Source of the DNA: Alistipes sp. UBA928
Lineage (GTDB): Bacteria > Bacteroidota > Bacteroidia > Bacteroidales > Rikenellaceae
Direction of reading: 5' to 3'
Assembly: GCA_002293665.1 (NCBI GenBank)
Contig: DBDQ01000003.1
Location: 571-5,887 of the forward strand
Length of the DNA: 5,317 nt
Numbering within the stretch: the first letter of the stretch is position 1; every line of letters starts with the position of its first letter. A model generated the notes under the pieces. The model was not told where the DNA came from. It did no database searches and saw only the letters and a list, made by a program, of their open reading frames with translations. Position numbers and translations under genes: made by a program. Below are positions 1-5,317 of this stretch, piece by piece.

Positions 1-1263
1 GTCGATGTTCTGGTAGCCGCGGTCTATCTGCTCGATGTTCTGTATCACGCTCACCCCGTCGGCCGACATGGCGGCGATCAGCAGCGCGACCCCGGCGCGA
101 ATATCGGGCGAGGTCATGCGCGTGGAGCGAAGCGTGAATTTGTGGTCGTGGCCGATTACGGTGGCGCGGTGGGGATCGCACAAAATTATCTGAGCCCCCA
201 TGTCGATCAGTTTATCCACGAAAAACAGGCGGCTTTCGAACATCTTCTGATGGATCAGCACACTGCCCCGCGCCTGGGTCGCGACTACCAAAAACACCGA
301 CAGCAGGTCGGGCGTAAGGCCCGGCCAAGGTGCGTCGGCGATCGTCATGATACTCCCGTCGATGAACGACTCTATGCAGTAGTGATCCTGCTTCGGCACG
401 TGAATATCGTCGCCGCGTTGCTCGAAAGCTATCCCCATGCGTGCGAACTGCTGCGGAATAATGCCCAGTTCCTCATAAGCCACGTCGCGTATCGTAATCT
501 CGCTGCGGGTCATGGCGGCCATGCCTATGAAACTCCCCACCTCGATCATGTCGGGCAGACAGCGGTGGTCGGTGCCGCCCAAATACTCCACCCCCTCGAT
601 GGTGAGCAGGTTCGAGGCTATGCCCGAGATGCGTGCACCCATCCTGTTGAGCATCTTGCACAACTGCTGAAGGTATGGTTCGCAGGCGGCATTGTAGATC
701 GTCGTGAAACCGCGCGCCATCACGGCGGCCATCACAATGTTGGCCGTGCCGGTGACCGACGCCTCGTCGAGCAGCATGTAGGCGCCTCGCAACGGGCGCC
801 CGGAGACGGTGAAGAAGTCGTCGCCGGCGTCGAAGTCGAACGTCGCCCCCAACTTCTGGAAACCTATGAAGTGGGTGTCGAGCCTGCGCCGTCCTATCTT
901 GTCACCGCCCGGTTTGGGCAGATGCGCCTCGCCGAAACGCGCCAAAAGCGGCCCCATTATCATCACCGATCCGCGCAGCCGCGTGGCCCGCTCGCGAAAA
1001 TCGCCGGTTTTCATGTAGTCGAGGTCTATGTCGGCGGCACGGAACGCCCACGTGTCGGGAGAAATCCTCTCCGTCTCCACGCCGAGGCACTCCAGAAGCT
1101 CTATGAGTTGAAGAACGTCGACTATCGCGGGAATGTTCGATATCACAACCCGCTCCGGGGTGAGGAGCGTTGCGCAGATCACTTCGAGCGCCTCGTTCTT
1201 GGCGCCCTGCGCGGTGATCTCTCCCTTCAGGGGCCTTCCCCCCGTAACTTCGAATAGTGCCAT
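1..1263 (-). CDS. murA: MurA, UDP-N-acetylglucosamine 1-carboxyvinyltransferase (3' end cut by window edge)
   Basis: Cytosolic enzyme that transfers enolpyruvate from phosphoenolpyruvate to UDP-GlcNAc, the first committed step of peptidoglycan synthesis. The frame is open from the ATG at 1263 down to base 1, giving 421 residues without a stop. By comparison with E. coli MurA (419 aa), about 15 C-terminal residues are missing; the last ones seen are DRGYQNID, matching E. coli DRGYERIE. Family landmarks are GAKNEAL with Lys22 and Asn23 at the same numbers as in E. coli, GPLLARFG (104-111), PGGDKIGRRRLDTH (118-131), Asp319 in LTPDLLS (general base, E. coli Asp305) and DIRAGVAL with Arg389 (E. 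coli Arg397). Arg126 matches E. coli Arg120. The residue equivalent to catalytic and fosfomycin-target Cys115 is Asp121 (codon at 901-903). The start is supported by the exact N-terminal register and by a -7 promoter element just upstream. It is transcribed divergently from the esterase unit and is unlikely to be linked to it in function. Confidence 0.97.
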   Translation of the reverse strand, partial: MALFEVTGGRPLKGEITAQGAKNEALEVICATLLTPERVVISNIPAIVDVLQLIELLECLGVETERISPDTWAFRAADIDLDYMKTGDFRERATRLRGSVMIMGPLLARFGEAHLPKPGGDKIGRRRLDTHFIGFQKLGATFDFDAGDDFFTVSGRPLRGAYMLLDEASVTGTANIVMAAVMARGFTTIYNAACEPYLQQLCKMLNRMGARISGIASNLLTIEGVEYLGGTDHRCLPDMIEVGSFIGMAAMTRSEITIRDVAYEELGIIPQQFARMGIAFEQRGDDIHVPKQDHYCIESFIDGSIMTIADAPWPGLTPDLLSVFLVVATQARGSVLIHQKMFESRLFFVDKLIDMGAQIILCDPHRATVIGHDHKFTLRSTRMTSPDIRAGVALLIAAMSADGVSVIQNIEQIDRGYQNID

Positions 1264-1287
1264 GACCGTTAATCTTTTTTGCCACCC

Positions 1288-1295
1288 CAAAGATA
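1288..1295 (-). promoter_or_regulatory. Putative Bacteroidota -7 element for murA
   Basis: Read on the minus strand these bases are TATCTTTG, a full match to the Bacteroides consensus TAnnTTTG. The element lies about 24 bp upstream of the murA ATG, so transcription starting a few bases downstream would give a leader of under 20 nt. No convincing TTTG -33 box is visible at the expected distance. An A-rich stretch (minus-strand GCAAAAAAGATTAA) sits between it and the start codon, as is common in this phylum, which relies little on Shine-Dalgarno pairing. Confidence 0.55.
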
Positions 1296-1311
1296 ATCAT
1301 TTCCCGCGACT

Positions 1312-1343
1312 ATTGTATTTTCGCGAGATAATTACTAACATTG
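1312..1343 (+). promoter_or_regulatory. Candidate promoter for the esterase/GH43 unit
   Basis: ATTG (1312-1315) followed after 20 bp by TAACATTG (1336-1343) resembles the Bacteroides pattern TTTG-N19-21-TAnnTTTG with one mismatch in each box. Transcription would begin near 1350, leaving about a 30-nt A-rich leader before the ATG at 1381. A second partial match, TATTTTCG (1316-1323), is also present. The -33 part lies where the -33 region of the divergent murA promoter would fall, so the two could interfere. This is consensus matching only. Confidence 0.35.
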
Positions 1344-1380
1344 CACCTCATTCAACCTTATAAACTAAAACCGAATCAAA

Positions 1381-2484
1381 ATGAAAAAATCAACGATTCT
1401 GCTATCCCTTGCCCTGATGATCGCGGGGGTCGCGTCGGGCCAACGGCGCGCACCGCTCGTCTCGCCCGAGGTGAGGAACGACTGCACTGTCGTCTTCCGC
1501 TACGCCTCCGATGCGGCCTCCGAAGTACTGCTCGACATCCAGTTCTTGGGCTCACCCCTGCCGATGCGCAAGGGCGATGACGGCGTATGGAGCGTGACGG
1601 TAGGTCCCATCGTGCCCGACATCTACCCCTATTCGTTCCGCGTCGACGGAGTGACGGTGATGGACCCCTCCAATCCCGACTACTTCCCCAACGAAAGGCA
1701 CAAAGGCAGCCTGCTCGACATCAAGGGGCCGCAGCCGCTCACTCAGGCGATGCTCAACGTACCCCACGGATCGGTTAACTACGACTATTACCTTTCGCGG
1801 AACCTCGGCACCACGGGCCGCGCACTGGTCTACACCCCGCCCGGCTACGACACCAACTCCAACAAACGCTACCCGGTGTTCTACCTTATAAGTGGAACTA
1901 CCGACACCGACGAGACCTACTTCAAGGTGGGTCGCACCAACTTCATCCTCGACAACCTCATTGCGCAGGGTCTGGCCGAACCTATGATCATCGTGATGCC
2001 CTATGGTAACCCCGGCTACTACTTCCCGGCAGGATCGGAGGAACGGCGTACCGCCGATTTCAGCAAAGACCTGCTGGGCGATCTCATACCCTATATCGAC
2101 GCCACCTACCGCACGATCGCGGACAGGAAAAGCCGCGCAATCGGAGGCTTCTCAAGGGGTGGTAACCAGGCCCTGACCAACGGGTTGCACAATCTCGACA
2201 AATTCGCATGGCTCTGCTCCTATGCCTCTTTCGCCGGTAACCCCGAGCAGTTCGAGACAAGTTTCGCAAGCCTCATAGCCGATCCGGCGCGCACCAATCA
2301 GCAGATAGAACTCTTCTGGCTCGGTGTGGGCAACGAAGATTTCCTCTATCCAAACGCCAAACTGTTCATGGACAAGTTGGCACAGAACGGCATCCGCACC
2401 GTCACCCGCATCTCCGGCGGCGGCCATACCTGGATGAACGCCCGCGACTATCTCGAAGAATCCGCCAAACTGCTTTTCAAATAA
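1381..2484 (+). CDS. CE1-family exported esterase with N-terminal CBM48/Ig-like domain (first paralogue)
   Basis: Predicted secreted carboxylic ester hydrolase, 367 aa, of the feruloyl/acetyl-xylan esterase type. The N-terminus (MKKS, hydrophobic stretch to residue 18, then ASG-Q) is a Sec signal peptide with likely cleavage after residue 20; there is no lipobox, so a periplasmic location is expected. Residues about 27-115 form an early-set Ig-like domain related to CBM48 (GVWSVTV, DIYPYSFRVDG, DPSNPDYFPNERHKGS). Residues about 130-367 are the alpha/beta-hydrolase domain: VYTPPGYD (150-157), DNLIAQG (191-197), nucleophile elbow GGFSRGG with Ser258, likely acid Asp320 in GNEDFLY, and His349 in GGGHTWMN. 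Where the family usually has YLLHG, this protein has YLISG (168-172), replacing the His by Ser171. The start follows an A-rich leader. It heads a three-gene unit; the next gene is a paralogue 12 bp downstream. Substrate is inferred from family and the GH43 neighbour. Confidence 0.9.
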   Translation: MKKSTILLSLALMIAGVASGQRRAPLVSPEVRNDCTVVFRYASDAASEVLLDIQFLGSPLPMRKGDDGVWSVTVGPIVPDIYPYSFRVDGVTVMDPSNPDYFPNERHKGSLLDIKGPQPLTQAMLNVPHGSVNYDYYLSRNLGTTGRALVYTPPGYDTNSNKRYPVFYLISGTTDTDETYFKVGRTNFILDNLIAQGLAEPMIIVMPYGNPGYYFPAGSEERRTADFSKDLLGDLIPYIDATYRTIADRKSRAIGGFSRGGNQALTNGLHNLDKFAWLCSYASFAGNPEQFETSFASLIADPARTNQQIELFWLGVGNEDFLYPNAKLFMDKLAQNGIRTVTRISGGGHTWMNARDYLEESAKLLFK

Positions 2485-2496
2485 CCCGACACTGAC

Positions 2497-3609
2497 ATGA
2501 AAAATATAAAACACATACTCTCCCTCGCCGCCGCTCTCGGCCTCGCTGCGGCTGTTTCGGCCCAGGGGATCGTCTCGCCCGAGATACACGGCAACGGCAC
2601 CGTCACTTTCCGCTACGCGGCGCCACGCGCATCGAAGGTCGAACTCTCGGGGCAGTTCCACGAAGGAAGGCTCGCCATGACCCGCGACGCGAACGGCGTG
2701 TGGAGCGTCACCACGCCCCCCGTCACCCCAGACATCTACCCCTACAACTTCATCGTCGACGGCGTATCCGCCAACGACCCCAACAACCCGCTCATATTCC
2801 CCAACGAACGCTTCAAGGGCAATCTGCTCGACATGCCCTCCGATCCGCCCCTGATCCACTCGCTGCAAAACGTGCCCCACGGACGTGTGAGCTACCGGTG
2901 GTACTACTCCGGGTCGCTCGATTTGGTGCGTCCCCTGTTGGTCTACACCCCGCCGGGCTATGATCCGCAGGGCACGGTGAAATATCCCGTCCTCTACCTG
3001 ATCCACGGCATGACCGACACCCACGAAACGTGGTTCAAGGTGGGCCGTATGAACGACATTCTCGACAACCTCATAGCGCAGGGCAAGGCTAAACCCATGA
3101 TCGTGGTTATGCCCTACGCCAACGCAACCCCCGCTTTGATGGAGAAAAACGGCGGCGCAGTGCAGACCGACGTGCTGGGCACCGACATATTCACCCGTGA
3201 GATCGTCAACCACATCATTCCGTGGACTGAACTCAACTACCGTACCGACGCCACAGCCGCCGGTCGCGCCGTGGCCGGTTTCTCGCTCGGTGGAAGGCAG
3301 ACCCTCGCCGCCGGTCTCGGCCATCCCGAACTCTTCTCCCACGTGTGCGCTTTCGCTCCGGCAATTTGGGGCGACGGCCTCGCCGAAAGTTTCGAAAGGG
3401 ATTACGCCCCGGCCGCCGAGTTGAAAAAACTCAAACTGCTGTGGATAAGCTGCGGCGTCGACGACGGCCTCTACGCAGGCTCGCAGGCCCTGGAAGCTGT
3501 GCTGAAAAGCAAACGCATACGATACGAAACCCTCTACACCCCCGGTGGACACACCTGGATGAACTGCCGTATTTACCTGACAGAAATATCCCAAAGACTC
3601 TTTAAATGA
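2497..3609 (+). CDS. CE1-family exported esterase with N-terminal CBM48/Ig-like domain (second paralogue)
   Basis: Predicted secreted esterase, 370 aa, with the same architecture as the preceding gene and clearly a paralogue (shared VYTPPGYD, DNLIAQG, FPNER, GGHTWMN blocks). The signal peptide MKNIKHI plus an Ala/Leu-rich stretch ends at VSA-Q, with likely cleavage after residue 22. The Ig/CBM48-like domain covers about residues 25-112 (NGVWSVTT, DIYPYNFIVDG). The hydrolase domain follows from about residue 128, with the canonical YLIHG (167-171), elbow AGFSLGG with nucleophile Ser263, acid Asp323 in GVDDGLY, and His352 in PGGHTWMN. All expected CE1 catalytic residues are present, so this copy should be active, plausibly releasing ferulate, coumarate or acetate from hemicellulose side chains. 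The exact acyl group cannot be read from sequence. Its stop overlaps the start of the GH43 gene (ATGA), implying translational coupling. No Shine-Dalgarno is visible in the 12-bp gap upstream. Confidence 0.92.
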   Translation: MKNIKHILSLAAALGLAAAVSAQGIVSPEIHGNGTVTFRYAAPRASKVELSGQFHEGRLAMTRDANGVWSVTTPPVTPDIYPYNFIVDGVSANDPNNPLIFPNERFKGNLLDMPSDPPLIHSLQNVPHGRVSYRWYYSGSLDLVRPLLVYTPPGYDPQGTVKYPVLYLIHGMTDTHETWFKVGRMNDILDNLIAQGKAKPMIVVMPYANATPALMEKNGGAVQTDVLGTDIFTREIVNHIIPWTELNYRTDATAAGRAVAGFSLGGRQTLAAGLGHPELFSHVCAFAPAIWGDGLAESFERDYAPAAELKKLKLLWISCGVDDGLYAGSQALEAVLKSKRIRYETLYTPGGHTWMNCRIYLTEISQRLFK

Positions 3610-5186
3610 AACGAATAGCGACAGCGATCGTTCTGATCGCCCTCCTCGTGGCCGGATGTGGCGGAGGAAATAAACAACGCGAGGCCAACCCCGGCACAAC
3701 GTTCACCAACCCGGTGATCTTCGCCGACGTGCCCGACACCGACGTCATTCGCGTAGGCAGCGACTTCTACATGGTCTCCACCACCATGCACCTGATGCCC
3801 GGAGTACCCATCATGCACTCCAAAGACCTCGTCAACTGGAAAATCATAAGCTACGTGGTGCCCGAACTGAAAGACAGCCCGCTCTACGATCTCGAAGGAG
3901 GCAACGTCTACGGACAGGGGCAATGGGCCACGTCGCTCAGACACCACAACGGTAAGTTCTACGTCTTTTTCGCCACCAACAGGCCGCAAAAGACCTACAT
4001 CTTCAGCGCCGTCGACCCGGCGGGCGAATGGACCAAGGTTATGGACCTCGACCAAAGGATGCACGACACCTCGCTGCTGTTCGACGACGACGGACGCATC
4101 TACACCGTCGGCAGTGCCGGAGGCGTGCGCGTTCGCGAGATGCGCAGCGACCTCACGGGCCTGAAAGAGGGTGGTCTCGACACGCTCATCTTCAACGGCC
4201 GCGAAATCGGCCTGCCGGGACTGCTCGAGGGTTCGCACATCCAGAAGCACTTCGGCAAATACTACCTCTTCATGATATGGTGGCCGTCGGGCGGCATACG
4301 CACACAGCTCGCATTCCGCGCCGACAGGCTCGAAGGACCGTGGGAACACAAGGTGATTCTGGCCGACACACTCGACCTGAACCGCGCGGGTGTTGCGCAG
4401 GGCAACATCGTCGACACCGAGGATGGCCGCTGGTACGGCTTGCTGTTCCAGGATCACGGCGCCGTGGGGCGCGTGCCGGTGCTGATGCCGTGCCGTTGGG
4501 AAGACGGCTGGCCGATACTCGGCGACGAGAACGGGCGGGTGCCCAAAGTTATGGAGAAACCCGTGCAGGGCTATCCCGAGACGCCGCTCGTGGTGAGCGA
4601 CGATTTCAAGTCGCCGACTCTCGGGCTCACGTGGGAGTGGAACCACAATCCCGACAACAGCCTTTGGTCGCTCACCGAACGCCGCGGATGGATGCGCCTG
4701 CGCACGGGCCGCGTGGTGCAAACCATCTTCGAGGCACCCAACACGCTGTCGCAGCGCACCGAGGGACGTATGTGCAGCGGCGAGATTCTGCTCGACGTGA
4801 AGGCGATGCAGGAGGGCGACGTGGCCGGTCTGGCAGCCTACTGCTCGGAACCGGGCATAATTCAGGTGGTCGTGGAGAACGGCAGCAAGTTCATAGTGAT
4901 GAAAGACCGCGACGAGGAGAAGGCGCGCGTGGAACTGCCCAAGAACAAAGTGTGGCTGAGGCTCGACTGCGACTTCACCGACGGCGTCGACCGAGCAACG
5001 TTCCATTACAGCCTCAACGGGCGTAAGTGGACGCAGTTGGGCGGCGATTTCAAGATGGTCTACAACCTGCGCCACTTCATGGGTAACCGTTTCTCGATCT
5101 TCAACTACGCCACCGAAGCCCCTGGCGGCTACATCGACATCGACCACTTCGAATACTCCCGCACCCCCGAAAACGAGGTGCTGTAA
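3606..5186 (+). CDS. GH43 glycoside hydrolase lipoprotein (beta-xylosidase / alpha-L-arabinofuranosidase type)
   Basis: Predicted lipid-anchored glycosidase, 526 aa, acting on arabinoxylan- or arabinan-type oligosaccharides. A type II signal peptide ends in LVAGC, giving lipidated Cys18. Residues about 33-320 form the five-bladed GH43 propeller. The inverting catalytic set is visible: base Asp44 in VPDTDVIRVG, pKa-modulating Asp154 in HDTSLLFDDDG, and general acid Glu208 in LLEGSHIQK. The usual His of the later GHG-type motif is Gln265 (GVAQGNIVDT), followed by FQDHGAVGR (281-289). Residues about 328-520 are a concanavalin A-like beta-sandwich of the GH43 C-terminal type (DDFKSP, WEWNHNPDNSLWSL). 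This architecture and the QG/FQDHGAVG wording recall GH43 subfamily 12, from memory. Length is normal for a two-domain member. The start overlaps the upstream stop and gives a proper lipoprotein signal. A terminator follows 22 bp after the stop. Exact sugar specificity is not resolved by sequence. Confidence 0.93.
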   Translation: MKRIATAIVLIALLVAGCGGGNKQREANPGTTFTNPVIFADVPDTDVIRVGSDFYMVSTTMHLMPGVPIMHSKDLVNWKIISYVVPELKDSPLYDLEGGNVYGQGQWATSLRHHNGKFYVFFATNRPQKTYIFSAVDPAGEWTKVMDLDQRMHDTSLLFDDDGRIYTVGSAGGVRVREMRSDLTGLKEGGLDTLIFNGREIGLPGLLEGSHIQKHFGKYYLFMIWWPSGGIRTQLAFRADRLEGPWEHKVILADTLDLNRAGVAQGNIVDTEDGRWYGLLFQDHGAVGRVPVLMPCRWEDGWPILGDENGRVPKVMEKPVQGYPETPLVVSDDFKSPTLGLTWEWNHNPDNSLWSLTERRGWMRLRTGRVVQTIFEAPNTLSQRTEGRMCSGEILLDVKAMQEGDVAGLAAYCSEPGIIQVVVENGSKFIVMKDRDEEKARVELPKNKVWLRLDCDFTDGVDRATFHYSLNGRKWTQLGGDFKMVYNLRHFMGNRFSIFNYATEAPGGYIDIDHFEYSRTPENEVL

Positions 5187-5208
5187 TCGCCGTCTCGATA
5201 TGCAACAC

Positions 5209-5235
5209 AAAAAGCCCGCTCTCGCGGGCTTTTTT
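5209..5235 (+). terminator. Rho-independent terminator of the esterase/GH43 unit, possibly bidirectional
   Basis: A perfect GCCCGC / GCGGGC stem (5214-5219 with 5224-5229) closes a TCTC loop and is extended by five A (5209-5213) pairing with a run of six T (5230-5235). It begins 22 bp after the GH43 stop codon. The A-run on the left becomes a T-tract on the minus strand, so the hairpin could also stop transcription arriving from the right. Confidence 0.9.
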
Positions 5236-5317
5236 GATAGTTTCCACAATCTCAACTTTCGTCACAAAAAACCTCCCATCCAGAACCCCAACAACCCGCC
5301 GTGCGGTGAGAGGGCCC
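5236..5317. other. Non-coding right flank, no supported feature
   Basis: After the terminator the remaining 82 bases hold no start codon with a convincing coding frame, no clear TAnnTTTG promoter and no RNA gene that I can recognise. A short CCGC-CGT-GCGG hairpin (5296-5306) sits near the edge and is too small to interpret. Confidence 0.5.

Noticed and set aside
142..1257. Long plus-strand open frame of 371 codons opposite murA
   Set aside because: It is antisense to a complete, motif-rich MurA frame, its product is rich in His, Arg and Val with no recognisable domain, and it is explained by codon bias in GC-rich DNA.
2152..3699. Minus-strand open frame of 515 codons opposite the esterases
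   Set aside because: It covers parts of two well-supported esterase genes and the start of the GH43 gene, shows no domain, and has the composition of an antisense shadow.
4028..5026. Plus-strand open frame of 332 codons inside the GH43 gene
   Set aside because: Its product is dominated by Arg, Ala and Gly with no domain, which is typical of a shifted frame within a GC-rich gene.
3573..5255. Minus-strand open frame of 560 codons opposite the GH43 gene
   Set aside because: It runs through the terminator hairpin and antisense to a clear GH43 enzyme with all catalytic residues; its product is low-complexity in Val, His and Glu and matches no family I know.
5290..5317. Edge sequence with CCGTGCGGTGAGAGGG, vaguely like the tail of a bacterial group II intron RNA
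   Set aside because: Only about 25 bases are visible, the resemblance is from memory, and neither the domain V hairpin nor a reverse transcriptase frame is in the window. Sequence to the right would be needed.
1..5317. CRISPR array, tRNA/rRNA genes, insertion sequence or phage element
   Set aside because: No regularly spaced repeats, no tRNA-like cloverleaf, no transposase or integrase motifs and no terminal inverted repeats were seen on either strand.

Overview
The window looks like chromosomal DNA from a GC-rich member of the Bacteroidota, most likely Bacteroidales. An Alistipes-like (Rikenellaceae) source is my guess from base composition and protein style, not something proven here. The evidence is a Bacteroides-type -7 element (TAnnTTTG) in front of murA, no Shine-Dalgarno sequences, a Bacteroidota-style MurA, and a lipoprotein glycosidase next to CE1 esterases of the kind found in gut polysaccharide-use loci.

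Layout. Positions 1-1263 hold murA on the minus strand, an essential peptidoglycan-synthesis gene cut by the left window edge just before its C-terminus. It reads open to base 1, so it has no stop codon in the window. Positions 1264-1380 are a divergent promoter region. Three plus-strand genes then form a tight unit: a CE1-family esterase (1381-2484), a paralogous CE1-family esterase (2497-3609, 12 bp later) and a GH43 glycoside hydrolase lipoprotein (3606-5186, ATGA overlap with the previous gene). A strong hairpin with A/T flanks (5209-5235) ends the unit and could also work in the opposite direction. The last 82 bases hold no gene I can support.

How the genes work together. The two exported esterases have an N-terminal Ig-like/CBM48-like domain and an alpha/beta-hydrolase domain. 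They probably remove acyl groups (feruloyl, coumaroyl or acetyl) from plant hemicellulose fragments. The GH43 enzyme, anchored by a lipid, probably cuts the exposed alpha-L-arabinofuranosyl or beta-D-xylosyl units. Together they read as a small de-esterifying and debranching cassette for arabinoxylan-type oligosaccharides. No SusC/SusD pair, sensor or transporter is in the window, so its place in a larger polysaccharide utilization locus cannot be judged.

I found no clearly new biological system. The points most worth a second look are MurA with Asp in place of the fosfomycin-target Cys, a His-to-Ser change in the oxyanion-region motif of the first esterase beside an intact paralogue, and the lack of an acidic surface-export signal after the lipobox of the GH43 lipoprotein.
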